NCBI GenBank assembly: GCA_903642265.1
Contig: CAHJWN010000007.1
Span: 1 to 64,000, forward strand
Direction of reading: 5' to 3'
DNA length: 64,000 bases
Origin: Acidobacteriaceae bacterium
GTDB lineage: Bacteria > Acidobacteriota > Terriglobia > Terriglobales > Acidobacteriaceae
The position numbers were made by a program, and so were the translations under genes. Under the pieces are notes generated by a model. That model made no database searches. It saw only the letters and a list, made by a program, of their open reading frames with translations, and was not told the origin of the DNA. Position 1 is the stretch's first letter. Each line of letters begins with the position of its first letter. Positions 1 through 9,310 of the stretch are shown here, piece after piece.

Positions 1-2131
1 CAATCTGCCAGTCGCCGCGAAGCCAGCGATGTTTGCGGCGAGTGTGGGCGGAATAATGCGACGGGTAGTCATCAATAATTTCGATGTCTGTTACAAGACC
101 CGCTCGAACATAGGCACCCTCAATAAGGTCGTGCGAGAGGAGCGAATTGCGCGGGAAGCGGCGGTCAAGCACCTGGTGAAGCACGCTTACGTCGTAGATA
201 CCTTTGCCGGCAAAAATGCCTTCGCCGAAAAGGTCCTGGTAGACATCCGAGACCGCACGCGTGTAGATGTCGAATCCAGTTTCGCCGGAGTAGAGAGCGG
301 CGAGGCGCGAACGAGACGCGGAGCTTACCGAAACTCCTACACGCGGCTGCAATATGCCATATCCAGCGGTGACGATGCGGCTGCGCGGATCGACGATCGC
401 CTGGTTCAGCGGATGAGCCAGGGTGCCAACCATGCGGGCGGCGGTACCGCGCGGAAGCTGTGTGTCGGAGTCAAGCGTGATGACGTACCTGGTCCCTTGC
501 AGGTATTCCACGGGGCCGGCTTTGATGGGAAAGGCGTCAAGCTCGTTGAGCAGGTATTTGTTGAGGTCGAGGAGCTTGCCGCGTTTGCGCTCCCAACCCA
601 TCCAGACACCCTGGCGGGCATTGAAGATCCGGTGGCGATGGAGAAGGATGAATTTACCGCCGCGTTGTTTGCGGTATTTTTCATTTAGATCATTGATGGA
701 CTGGATGGCAAGGTTCACCATCAGGTGTTTGTCTTCGTCGAAGGGACGAGCGGCTGAATCGGCAAGATCGGTAAGCAGGCCAAAATGAAGATTAGGATCC
801 TGATTCGACAAATAGCGCGCTTCCAGCTCTTCAAAAAGATCGCGAACTTGAAGTTCATTGAGCAGAAGCGAGGGAATGACAACGAGCGTCTTTGCGTCCT
901 CTGGAATGCCTTTCGCGTAATCGAGCTTCTCAAGTGACTCGGCATGAAGAATTGCGGACACAGTGCCGTTGATGAGGTCGACGCCACCCTGCGAGGCCGG
1001 GATGAGGGCAAGAAACAGTGCAAAGATGACGGCCGCAAAATCATGGTGGGGAACCAGCGGAGCGATAAGCGCAACAATTAGCAGCACGGAGAGTGTGAAG
1101 ATGCCGAGGATATAAAAATCCTCGTTAAAGCGGCGAAGGGTGTCACGCACGGCTTGCATGAACGGGGCCTGATAGCCGATGCGCTGACGGAGCTCGGGTA
1201 GGCCCTCTGCGAAAAGATAGTTACCAATATGTGAAAGGCGTCGGCTGCAACGAGGGTTCGATTCCGGCTTGCGTTGGGCGTCCATTGCAAGCTGCAATGC
1301 GATCTGCGCGGTCTCTACTTCGCTCTTATCGGAGTGAGCCGCGAGGTCGGCAATGCGCATGTGATATGCCGCGCGGGTCTCATGTTCCATGTTGCTGAAG
1401 ACCTGAACAGGATCGCGCCTGAGGATCGCATCGAATGCGAGAATGGATTCCAAAAGTTCGCGCCATTCGTATTGGTTGAGCCTGCGAAGACTGTGGATGG
1501 GTGCGGAGAAGGGCGAATGCTCAATCGGCGGCATGGGCCCGGCGGCAAATGCTTCATCGGCGCGGTCAAGGAGGTATTCGAGCTGCGCGATCTTCAGCGC
1601 TTGAGGAATGACGCGGACCTCCTCAAGTTTTAGGGGATCGAGTCTCTGCGCTTCCTCTGTAAAGATCGCGAGCGAATCCGCCGACCAGATGCCCTTTGCG
1701 ACGGCAAGGTAACCTTCAGCTAGATTCATGACGCGAGGAAGGTCGGCGCCTTCAGGAAGCTGAATCAGCGGCAGGCGAGCGAATGTGTCACTTGCAGACT
1801 CAGCGGCGATGAGTGCCGCCTCGAACATGCGCGTGCTTTCGAGAAATTCGAGCTGCGGCGTCAGTTCTGTAGTCGCAATAGCTTTGCAGGCAGCAAGGTG
1901 TTGTTTTAGACGCCGCGAAAGAGCCTTCAGACGAAGCGGAAGCCCTTTTGCAAATGTTCCTTTCGGCAGCAGTTGCCATTGGCGGACAACGATCTGGGCG
2001 CTGGCACGCAGATCGCTGTCGGAGACGGATGGCGTCTCAGGGAGCCCGGAGGTGGGAAGCTCAATGTCAGGCAAAGTCGAGTGTGGTGCTTTCTGTTCTT
2101 TGGAAACCAACGCTTCGTCGGCTGTGGCCAT
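1..2131 (-). CDS. ndvB: Cyclic beta-1,2-glucan synthase (GT84 family), N-terminal part; runs off left edge
   Basis: An unbroken minus-strand frame starts at the ATG whose complement is 2129-2131, after an AAGGA ribosome site, and is still open at base 1 (710 residues seen). Two hydrophobic segments lie near residues 338-360 and 366-385. A GT84-like glycosyltransferase domain follows, with the acidic motif DSDT at 554-557, a later HDLIEG motif, and the window-edge motif RKHRWLRGDWQ typical of NdvB/ChvB. Family members run to about 2,800 residues and end in a GH94-like phosphorylase domain, so roughly three quarters of the protein should lie outside. The family makes cyclic beta-1,2-glucan from UDP-glucose at the inner membrane. 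The gene follows an ABC exporter by 105 bases, as ndvA and ndvB are adjacent in rhizobia. The exact glucan product is inferred. Confidence 0.85.
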   Translation of the reverse strand, partial: MATADEALVSKEQKAPHSTLPDIELPTSGLPETPSVSDSDLRASAQIVVRQWQLLPKGTFAKGLPLRLKALSRRLKQHLAACKAIATTELTPQLEFLESTRMFEAALIAAESASDTFARLPLIQLPEGADLPRVMNLAEGYLAVAKGIWSADSLAIFTEEAQRLDPLKLEEVRVIPQALKIAQLEYLLDRADEAFAAGPMPPIEHSPFSAPIHSLRRLNQYEWRELLESILAFDAILRRDPVQVFSNMEHETRAAYHMRIADLAAHSDKSEVETAQIALQLAMDAQRKPESNPRCSRRLSHIGNYLFAEGLPELRQRIGYQAPFMQAVRDTLRRFNEDFYILGIFTLSVLLIVALIAPLVPHHDFAAVIFALFLALIPASQGGVDLINGTVSAILHAESLEKLDYAKGIPEDAKTLVVIPSLLLNELQVRDLFEELEARYLSNQDPNLHFGLLTDLADSAARPFDEDKHLMVNLAIQSINDLNEKYRKQRGGKFILLHRHRIFNARQGVWMGWERKRGKLLDLNKYLLNELDAFPIKAGPVEYLQGTRYVITLDSDTQLPRGTAARMVGTLAHPLNQAIVDPRSRIVTAGYGILQPRVGVSVSSASRSRLAALYSGETGFDIYTRAVSDVYQDLFGEGIFAGKGIYDVSVLHQVLDRRFPRNSLLSHDLIEGAYVRAGLVTDIEIIDDYPSHYSAHTRRKHRWLRGDWQI

Positions 2132-2236
2132 GCGGCAGATCCTTCTTGGTTGAGATGGACGGATGTCCGACAGTTGCGTTAGGGATGGTCACGCTCTGAA
2201 TGCCAAGGCGAAACGAAATATCTCAGCGAAGTGAAA

Positions 2237-4078
2237 TTAACGATAGCTGGCGGCTTGCATTTCGAACATGGATGCATACAGGCCACCTTTCTCCATAAGG
2301 CTCTTGTGATTGCCTTGTTCGACCAGCTTACCGCCTGAGAGGACGACGATGCGATCCGCCATGCGCACAGTGGAGAAGCGGTGCGAGATAAGCAGCGCCA
2401 TCTTGCCCTGTGTGAGTTCGGCAAAGCGCTCGAAGACCTCAAGCTCACTGCGGGCGTCGAGTGCCGCCGTTGGTTCATCGAGGATCAGGAGTTGCGCATC
2501 TCGAAGGTAAGCGCGGGCAAGCGCGATCTTCTGCCATTCTCCACCGGAGAGCTCAACGCCACCTTCGAATCGTCGACCCAGCATCTGGTCATAGCCGCCG
2601 CCAAGTTTCGCGACCACCGTGTCGGCAAGACTCTTATGCGCGGCGAGTTCAATTTCGCCGTCGGCATACTCCTGCTCCACACGACCAACGGCAATGTTTT
2701 CCTTTGCAGTCATCTCAAATCGCATGAAATCCTGGAAGATGACACCGATCTGGCGATGAAGATCGACAAGGTCGTACTCGCGAAGATCAATGCCGTCGAG
2801 CAGGATTTGGCCTTCGGTCGGATCGTAGAGACGCGTAATGAGCTTCACGACGGTAGTTTTACCCTGGCCATTCTCGCCGATCAGAGCGATGCGTTCACCA
2901 GGCGCAAGCGTCAAGTTGAAATTAGAAAGGACATTACGACTTGTCCCGGCGTATGCGAACGAGACGTTGCGAAACTCAAACCCTCTCTGGATGACCTTTG
3001 GTGCTGCCAGACCATCTGGCTTGGACATGACGGTGGGTTTCATTTCAAAGAAGGCGAGCAGGTCGGTGAGGAACAGCGCCTGGTCAGCAATTCCCGAAGC
3101 AGTGGAGAAGACCTGCTGTAGGTTTGAACTCGCTTGTTGAATTGACGCGGTGAGAAAGGTGAATTCCCCTATGTCGTAGCGGCCGCCTAAGGTGCGGACT
3201 ATTACGTACACATACGCGCCGTAGTAGCCGAGCGTACCGACAATGCCGAGCAACCCACCGACTATCAGCTTCGAACGAGAGAGAGCGACATCCTCTATAT
3301 AGATGGCCTTCGCAAGGGTCTCGAATCGATCGGTAAAAAACTTATTCAAGCCAAAGAGCTTTACCTCTTTTGCGCCTTCGCGGCTGCCGGCAACCTGTCG
3401 AAGGTAGTCCATCTGGCGTTTTGCAGGAGTCTGGCGAAAGTTTTTTGCGTAGCCTAAGAACGCATAGTGTGTCTCACCCAGAAAGGAGGGCAGAACGCCA
3501 AAGGCGAGCAGGAGCACAAGCCAGGGGGACGCCGCAGCGAGCGCTGCAGAGAAGACGAGGGTGGTAATAACCTGCTGGAACAGACGACCCATCTGCTGGA
3601 TCATGGCGAGCCGGTCTGTGGCTTGGACCCGGGCACGTTCAAGACGATCGTAAAAGACCGGGTCTTCGTAGGTCGTGAGGTCGAGACGCGCCGCCTGTTC
3701 CATCACCCGGACGCTGACATACTGCGTGTACCGGTTCGCCAGCAGGGAATCGGAGTAGTCGATGGCGCGGGTCAATAGACCGAGGACCACGTTGAGACCC
3801 ACCTCAGTTCCGACGAGTATCCAGAAATTCGCCGGTAGAGTTATGCCGCGACCGACCTTATCGGCAATGTCCTGGATGATGTACTGCGCGACTTTGGCCA
3901 AAGCAAAAGGAAGAGTGGCGACGATAAGCCGAAGGATAATGCCGCCGCTGACTACTCCAGGCCCGGAATCCCAAAGGATCTTGAGCACTGGCGGCATGTT
4001 CTTGAGCGCACGAATGCGCTCGCGCCACGGGCTCTCTTTTTGGTCCTGCAAATCTGCACGAGCGTTCGGCAAATTCAA
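2237..4078 (-). CDS. ABC exporter, fused permease and ATPase (possible glucan exporter)
   Basis: A 613-residue half-transporter. Membrane segments lie at about residues 40-70, 85-105, 165-205 and 268-300. The ATPase domain starts near 365 and has Walker A GENGQGKTT at 401-409, signature LSGGEWQ, Walker B LLILDEPTAALD and switch histidine in LLISHRFSTV. It should work as a homodimer in the inner membrane. It sits 77 bases after the sensor kinase and 105 bases before the GT84 synthase, all on one strand, so the likely cargo is the glucan made by that synthase, as NdvA does for NdvB. That substrate is inferred from position only. The family also includes drug and peptide exporters. Confidence 0.85.
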   Translation of the reverse strand: MNLPNARADLQDQKESPWRERIRALKNMPPVLKILWDSGPGVVSGGIILRLIVATLPFALAKVAQYIIQDIADKVGRGITLPANFWILVGTEVGLNVVLGLLTRAIDYSDSLLANRYTQYVSVRVMEQAARLDLTTYEDPVFYDRLERARVQATDRLAMIQQMGRLFQQVITTLVFSAALAAASPWLVLLLAFGVLPSFLGETHYAFLGYAKNFRQTPAKRQMDYLRQVAGSREGAKEVKLFGLNKFFTDRFETLAKAIYIEDVALSRSKLIVGGLLGIVGTLGYYGAYVYVIVRTLGGRYDIGEFTFLTASIQQASSNLQQVFSTASGIADQALFLTDLLAFFEMKPTVMSKPDGLAAPKVIQRGFEFRNVSFAYAGTSRNVLSNFNLTLAPGERIALIGENGQGKTTVVKLITRLYDPTEGQILLDGIDLREYDLVDLHRQIGVIFQDFMRFEMTAKENIAVGRVEQEYADGEIELAAHKSLADTVVAKLGGGYDQMLGRRFEGGVELSGGEWQKIALARAYLRDAQLLILDEPTAALDARSELEVFERFAELTQGKMALLISHRFSTVRMADRIVVLSGGKLVEQGNHKSLMEKGGLYASMFEMQAASYR

Positions 4079-4155
4079 TACATACTCATTAGTGGAATTG
4101 GAGCACCCTCAGGAATGCCCGCTTTTGGAGATGCTCTACTACGGTACGAAGTTGG

Positions 4156-6642
4156 CTATGCGGCGTTGCTCAATTCTATAGCTTTGTCTGTCTTACGGCG
4201 GCGGGGATGGTCCATATCTTCGGCATTAGCAAGGTAACTTTCTGAAAATATGGGCAAAGTAAAGTTGAAAGTGCTACCGCCTTCGGGAGATTCGGTCACC
4301 CAGATCTGCCCGCCCTGACGAGTCACTAGATTTCTCGCAATATGAAGACCGAGACCAAGCCCGATTCGGCCCTGCTGGCTAGTGTCGGGCGCGGACGGAC
4401 CGGTAATCTGGTAAAGATTCTCGAAAATAAGAGTGCGCTTCTCTTCGGGGATCCCCCAACCAGTATCGCTGACCTGGAAGAGCAGGCGATTGAGGTGCGT
4501 TTGGGACACGGTAGCGCTCACGCGTCCGTTGGTGGGCGTGAACTTGATTGCGTTATCGAGAAGGATGATCAGGATCTGACGGAGACGAGTTGGATCGGCG
4601 CACGCTGGGGGTTCATCAAAGGTATCGCTGCCGGTTAACGCGATCTGTTTGGTAAGCGCGGCGCTCCGCAGAGTATGTATCGCATCACCGATTGCGTCTG
4701 CGGGCGAAACGCTTTGGAGTTCAATGCTGAGCTTGCCCTCGCGTGTCTGCGTTACCGTCAGCAGGTCTTCGATCATGGATTGTAGCTGCACGACGTTCTT
4801 GAGCACGATCTGGAGATACTCCTTCTGCTCTGCTGTGGTTGTGCCGGCAAGATCGTCCGCAATAATCGATGTAAAGGAGTAGATCGACGTCAGCGGCGAC
4901 CGTAGTTCATGAGAGACATGGGAGAGGAACTCGTCCTTCGTCTTAAGTTCAAGCTGAAGCCGAGTGACATGTTCAGTCTCTGCCGCCAGTCTTCGCTGCT
5001 CGGTCACGTCTCTAAAAACAAGAATGTTTCCGAGTAGTTCGCCATTGCTGTTGCGGATAGGAGCCGCTTGATTTTCAATGCCGAACTCGCTGCCACTGCG
5101 GCTGATGAGCAACGTCTGGCGAGCTACACCCACAACGTTGCCCTGTGCAGCGTGATGGGCCAGAGGATTGTCCGCGGGCTGGCGGGTCTCCGCATTGAGC
5201 GTGGTGAAAACGATACTAAGTGGCTCGCCGCAAGCTTCGAGGCTGCTCCACCCGGTCATCCGTTCGGCGACCGGGTTCATCCAGGAAACATTCCGGTTCA
5301 GGTCGGTGGTGATCACGCCGTCAGCGATAGAACGCAGCGTCAGGCTAAGCATTTCATGCTGCTCAGCATGTTCTGCCGACAACCGCCGGGCTTCGGTGAC
5401 ATCCCAATTTGCACCTACCATCCTCAACGGGCGGCCATTCGCATCGCGAGTGACCCCGGCTGTGCCGCGAATGGTATGCACGCTGCCATCGGCCCAAACT
5501 ATACGAAACTGACTGTCGAAGTCCTCGACACCATCGAGAGCGTCCTGGAGCGCCTGATCGACCACGGCCCGATCATCCGGGTGCACGTGGTCTCGCCAGA
5601 GGTCTCCTGCCTTCGGCGGCACGTTGGAATCTTTCCCATGTAGCCGAAACATCCAGGAGTTGCACACGAGGGTTTGCGTAGCGACGTCGAAGTCCCAAAT
5701 GCCGATCTCTCCGCTATCGGTGGCGAGGGTGGCGCGTTCATTCGCAAGGCGCAGTTCATCGCGAGCAGCTACGGCGGCGGTGATGTCCTGGAACGCTCCG
5801 AGGAGCCTGTTGGGCTTGCCGTCGCGAAACTGAACTTCACCAACGCATCTGACCATGATGGTCTGCCCATCCTTGCGAACGACCGGAAGTTCAAGGTCCC
5901 AACCCGGACCGCCCAGAGAAGCTGTCAGCACAGCAGCAATGATAGTAGGGCGCGCCTCCGGGGTGTACATGCTGATACCCGCTTGCAACGTCGGTTGATA
6001 ATCGAGCGGCACGCCATGGATGCGATAGGTCTCAGCCGACCAGATCACGTGATCGTTTGACAGATCGACCTCCCAGCCCCCGATCCCGGCGATGCGACCT
6101 GTACGGTCCAGGAATTCCTGGCTCTTACGAAGAGTCTCTGCCTGGGATTTCTCGGTCGTAAGCAGATCGAAGAAGAGATGGACGCTCGAAGCAATGGAAC
6201 GCGCCTGATACGCAAAGATCAAAGCAGTAGGCGTTGCGGCCGCAGCGCAGATGATCTTCAACACGATCGAGAACTGATACATCGGCAGCCACAGCGTGAG
6301 AATGCGGATGAAGACTGACGCACCGCTGGCCAGGAGGAAGATGCGAAAGGCGCTGAGTACCCAGATGTGGCTTTTCAGCTCGGGTACAGTCGACAGCTTG
6401 GAGATTATCCAGCAGAGACCGTAAAAAAAAAGAACATAAGACAGCCCTACCAGGATGTCCGAGACTACGTTTGTCCACAGCAGCCAGGGATGCGCCATGT
6501 ACAGAGCGCGTCTGGGCGAAAACTCCGATGTAAGCAGAGGCTCGATTGACTTCGCACGCACGTATAGCCCAAGCGGAAGCGGTGACGCAAAGGAAGCCAG
6601 GGAATGCAGCCTTCGACGAGTTGGCGTGGATTGGAGAGACAT
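4156..6642 (-). CDS. Sensor histidine kinase: ethylene-receptor-like membrane domain, three PAS domains, HisKA, HATPase
   Basis: 828 residues. Residues 51-145 hold three hydrophobic segments that resemble the ethylene-receptor (ETR1-type) sensor domain: S61-D62 followed by Y69 matches the conserved Asp and Tyr of helix 1. The copper-ligand Cys and His of helix 2 are replaced by S106 and V110. PAS domains lie at about 170-290, 295-420 and 430-550, the last followed by a coiled linker. The dimerisation domain has phosphoacceptor H578 in SHELRSP, then an ATPase domain with N box (LLDNAIKF), DTGWGIP and GLGLGL. It starts 3 bases after the stop of the receiver gene, so the two are surely co-expressed. 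It is likely to phosphorylate that receiver. The ligand is unknown. Confidence 0.88.
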   Translation of the reverse strand: MSLQSTPTRRRLHSLASFASPLPLGLYVRAKSIEPLLTSEFSPRRALYMAHPWLLWTNVVSDILVGLSYVLFFYGLCWIISKLSTVPELKSHIWVLSAFRIFLLASGASVFIRILTLWLPMYQFSIVLKIICAAAATPTALIFAYQARSIASSVHLFFDLLTTEKSQAETLRKSQEFLDRTGRIAGIGGWEVDLSNDHVIWSAETYRIHGVPLDYQPTLQAGISMYTPEARPTIIAAVLTASLGGPGWDLELPVVRKDGQTIMVRCVGEVQFRDGKPNRLLGAFQDITAAVAARDELRLANERATLATDSGEIGIWDFDVATQTLVCNSWMFRLHGKDSNVPPKAGDLWRDHVHPDDRAVVDQALQDALDGVEDFDSQFRIVWADGSVHTIRGTAGVTRDANGRPLRMVGANWDVTEARRLSAEHAEQHEMLSLTLRSIADGVITTDLNRNVSWMNPVAERMTGWSSLEACGEPLSIVFTTLNAETRQPADNPLAHHAAQGNVVGVARQTLLISRSGSEFGIENQAAPIRNSNGELLGNILVFRDVTEQRRLAAETEHVTRLQLELKTKDEFLSHVSHELRSPLTSIYSFTSIIADDLAGTTTAEQKEYLQIVLKNVVQLQSMIEDLLTVTQTREGKLSIELQSVSPADAIGDAIHTLRSAALTKQIALTGSDTFDEPPACADPTRLRQILIILLDNAIKFTPTNGRVSATVSQTHLNRLLFQVSDTGWGIPEEKRTLIFENLYQITGPSAPDTSQQGRIGLGLGLHIARNLVTRQGGQIWVTESPEGGSTFNFTLPIFSESYLANAEDMDHPRRRKTDKAIELSNAA

Positions 6643-6645
6643 TGC

Positions 6646-7071
6646 CTAGTTGGTGGGACCGCTACCGAGTTCATAAACCGTAGACGCAGCAGAGTGGGAC
6701 TTTATTCCCAGGGTTTGCTCAATGGCGTAGAGAAGCTCGGCGTTCTTGACTGGCTTTTGCAGGAACATCTTTGCGCCAGCTTTGAGCGCACGATCCTTGT
6801 TGGCTGCTCGATCGCGTCCAGAGACAACGATGACCGGGATATGGGCCAGCGAGTCGTTGATCTGCAGCCGCTCGAGTACGGTAAAGCCATCACCGGCAGG
6901 CAGACCAAGATCAAGCAGGATCAGGTCAGGCATATGCTTGCGCGTTTCGGCAATGCCGGATACGCCGTCAACTGCTACCGCGACGTCGTAATTATTTGCC
7001 TTGAGACGGATATGGAGAGCAAGTCGCATCTCTGGATCATCATCCACAATCAGGATCTTCTTTTGCGTCAT
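6646..7071 (-). CDS. Single-domain response regulator (receiver only)
   Basis: 141 residues, only a CheY-like receiver: acidic pocket D10-D11-D12, phosphoacceptor D54 in LLDLGLPAGDG, S84 and K106 in LQKPVK. There is no output domain, so it must act by protein contact or as a phosphorelay carrier. It is the first gene of a minus-strand run that continues with the sensor kinase (gap 3 bases), ABC exporter and glucan synthase. The 235-base divergent gap to recN should hold its promoter; I found no convincing -35/-10 pair there. Confidence 0.88.
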   Translation of the reverse strand: MTQKKILIVDDDPEMRLALHIRLKANNYDVAVAVDGVSGIAETRKHMPDLILLDLGLPAGDGFTVLERLQINDSLAHIPVIVVSGRDRAANKDRALKAGAKMFLQKPVKNAELLYAIEQTLGIKSHSAASTVYELGSGPTN

Positions 7072-7306
7072 CTTCGGTAAGCCCCTTTAGGCGATGCATC
7101 TCGAACGTCATCCTGGGCAGTACAGGTCCATCTTGCTTAGGTCGTTTATCGGACCATTGCGGAGAAGCATGTGCCGAAATGATGGAATTGCTTATGTAGC
7201 CTGGGTACCTTTGTGGCACAGGAGGGCAGAGTGCCTTGGGAGGTCATCCGGTGTCTGGCTTTGCTATGCTCGGCTTAGAGTTCCATGCGATCGGGCGAGG
7301 TAGTAC

Positions 7307-8983
7307 ATGTTGTTGGAGTTGCGAGCGGAAAACTATGCGGTGATCGACCGTACCGTCGCCACGTTCGGACGCGGGTTGAATCTGCTGACGGGCGAAACGG
7401 GCGCAGGCAAGTCAATCCTGATCGATGCTCTTGCCCTGCTGCTGGGTGGGAAAGCGTCCAGCGACGTGGTCCGGCATGGTGCGGAGAAGGCGGTCGTGGG
7501 ATGCGTCTTTGAGATGACGCCGGGTGCAATGGAAATCCTCGAAGCAAACGGCATTGAAGCAGAGACGGAAGATGTGCTGCTGCGGCGGGAGATCGCGGCG
7601 AATGGTAAAGCAAGGGTCTTCGTAAATAATCAGCCAACAACAGTGGGTGTTCTTCGGCAATTGGCTCCCGAGCTGGCGCTGGTCCATTCGCAGGATGAGA
7701 CATTGGGCTCCTTTGACCAGGTACAGCAGCGGCATCTTCTGGATCGCTTTGGCGCAATCTCGAGCGAAGCTGTTGCCCAGGCATTTGCAGCGTGGAAAGG
7801 CACTTCGGCTCGGCTTGATGAATTGCAGGCTGCAGAACAGGATCGTCTGCGAATGGCTGATTTGTGGCGTTTCCAGAGTGGCGAGATCCGTGCCGCCGGG
7901 CTAGGAGCTGAGGACGAGGACTCACAACTCGCGGCGGAGAAGCGGGTGCTGGGGAATGCGGAGAAGCTGTTCACTGCGGCGATGAGTGCGCATGATCTTT
8001 TGTACGAATCTGAGGGTGCGGCGGAGGCAACGCTGGGTGCGGCCCTAAAGCACCTCGAGGAACTCGCGAAGTATGACACTCGATTTGCGGAGCCTGTTCT
8101 TCAACTCGCGGCGGCAAAGGCGACGGTTGAAGACTTGAGCGCTGAAGTGCGGGATTTTGCAGACGGGATCAATGCAACTCCCGAACGGCTGGAGGAGATT
8201 GAAGACCGGCTGGCGGCACTTGATCGGCTGAAGCGCAAGTACGGCCAAACTTTGTCGGAAGTGATCGCATTCGAGAAAGACGTCGCGGCAAAGCTCGCCG
8301 AGGTTGAAAATCGCGATGCGTTGCTGCTTGAGTTGACTGCAAAACAGGAGTTTGAGGCGGCGGCGTACCGGATAGCTGCCGAAGCATTGACGACAGCGCG
8401 GCTGGATGCGGCCAACAAACTCGGCGCCGCTGCCGTGCTGCAGATTAATGATCTGGCGATGAACGCCCGATTCCTCGTCGACGTAAAGGGTGGCGGTGAG
8501 TGGACCGTAAATGGGTGGGATGCCGTTGATTGCCTCATTGCGACGAATCCGGGAGAGCCGATGAAGCCACTTACTGAGATCGCATCGGGTGGAGAGATGT
8601 CACGCGTCATGCTGGCGTTGAAAGTGACTGTCGAAGAAGCCGCAGGATCGAAAAAGCGAAAGACAGTGCTGCCCAGGACGCTGGTCTTCGATGAAATCGA
8701 TATTGGCATCGGAGGCCGCGCAGCAGAGGCGGTTGGCCGCAAGCTGAAGGCACTGTCAAAAGGCCAGCAGGTAATCTGTATTACGCACCTACCCCAAATA
8801 GCCGCCTTCGGCGATCAGCATTTTCTGATTGAGAAAACGGTGCGACAGGGGAGAACGCAAACTGAAGTTCGCCTGATGGAACGCTCTGACCGCGTGGAGG
8901 AGATTGCACGTATGTTAAGCGGGGAAAGCCTGACCGACACCAGCCTGAAACATGCGGAGCAGTTGCTGGAGATAAGCCATTAG
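7307..8983 (+). CDS. recN: DNA repair protein RecN
   Basis: 558 residues, the usual RecN length. An SMC-like ATPase with Walker A GETGAGKS at 29-36, a central coiled-coil region (about 160-370), signature ASGGEMSRVMLALK and Walker B TLVFDEIDIGIGG near the C-terminus. RecN acts early in double-strand break repair and binds DNA ends with RecA. The start ATG follows a GAGGT ribosome site six bases upstream. The short motif usually read as GQHE is SQDE here. The metallothionein gene follows after 57 bases on the same strand. Confidence 0.95.
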   Translation: MLLELRAENYAVIDRTVATFGRGLNLLTGETGAGKSILIDALALLLGGKASSDVVRHGAEKAVVGCVFEMTPGAMEILEANGIEAETEDVLLRREIAANGKARVFVNNQPTTVGVLRQLAPELALVHSQDETLGSFDQVQQRHLLDRFGAISSEAVAQAFAAWKGTSARLDELQAAEQDRLRMADLWRFQSGEIRAAGLGAEDEDSQLAAEKRVLGNAEKLFTAAMSAHDLLYESEGAAEATLGAALKHLEELAKYDTRFAEPVLQLAAAKATVEDLSAEVRDFADGINATPERLEEIEDRLAALDRLKRKYGQTLSEVIAFEKDVAAKLAEVENRDALLLELTAKQEFEAAAYRIAAEALTTARLDAANKLGAAAVLQINDLAMNARFLVDVKGGGEWTVNGWDAVDCLIATNPGEPMKPLTEIASGGEMSRVMLALKVTVEEAAGSKKRKTVLPRTLVFDEIDIGIGGRAAEAVGRKLKALSKGQQVICITHLPQIAAFGDQHFLIEKTVRQGRTQTEVRLMERSDRVEEIARMLSGESLTDTSLKHAEQLLEISH

Positions 8984-9040
8984 TCAGCATCCTTACAGAA
9001 TGACTTGGCATCGCAATCTATGTAGGTAAGGGGGATATCA

Positions 9041-9190
9041 ATGGCTTCAAAGAAATGTGCTCACGAACTGTGTCAGTGTATGGTTTCGGATGATCAGAAG
9101 TATTGCTCGCCTTTTTGCGAAGATTCAGTCGGAACAACAACCTTAGCGTGTGACTGCGGGCATGCGAGCTGCGCGGTCGACAAACTTTAG
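9041..9190 (+). CDS. Metallothionein-like small cysteine-rich protein
   Basis: A 49-codon gene with a good ribosome site (AAGGGGG about eight bases before the ATG). The product has eight cysteines (C6, C11, C13, C22, C26, C37, C39, C44) and two histidines (H8, H41), arranged as CxC and CGH/C units as in bacterial SmtA/BmtA metallothioneins, with a central YCSxxC segment like theirs. Such proteins hold Zn(II), Cu(I) or Cd(II) in the cytoplasm. It ends just before a strong intrinsic terminator (9206-9236), supporting a real transcript end. It may be read from recN or from its own promoter. The residue pattern is seen directly; the metal is inferred. Confidence 0.85.
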   Translation: MASKKCAHELCQCMVSDDQKYCSPFCEDSVGTTTLACDCGHASCAVDKL

Positions 9191-9205
9191 TCAGGTCGTG
9201 CACCG

Positions 9206-9236
9206 GAGCCTCGCTGACTCAGCGAGGCTCTTTGTT
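9206..9236 (+). terminator. Intrinsic terminator after the metallothionein gene
   Basis: A perfect 11-bp stem (9206-9216 with 9220-9230), a 3-base loop (9217-9219), then TTTGTT. It separates the recN/metallothionein unit from ispH. Confidence 0.85.
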
Positions 9237-9310
9237 CCTGCACTTTGTCTCTGCACCTTTCCTGGTTCAAACAAGTTTCTTGGTGCCGTCAACGGCGTAT
9301 ACTGAAGTAC

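Noticed and set aside
29-688. A 219-codon plus-strand open frame at the left edge
   Set aside because: It lies wholly antisense to the GT84 synthase, whose minus-strand frame has recognisable motifs over the same bases; its own translation matches nothing.
7236-7270. Possible recN promoter (TTGGGA and TATGCT)
   Set aside because: The spacer is 23 bases, too long for a standard sigma-70 promoter.
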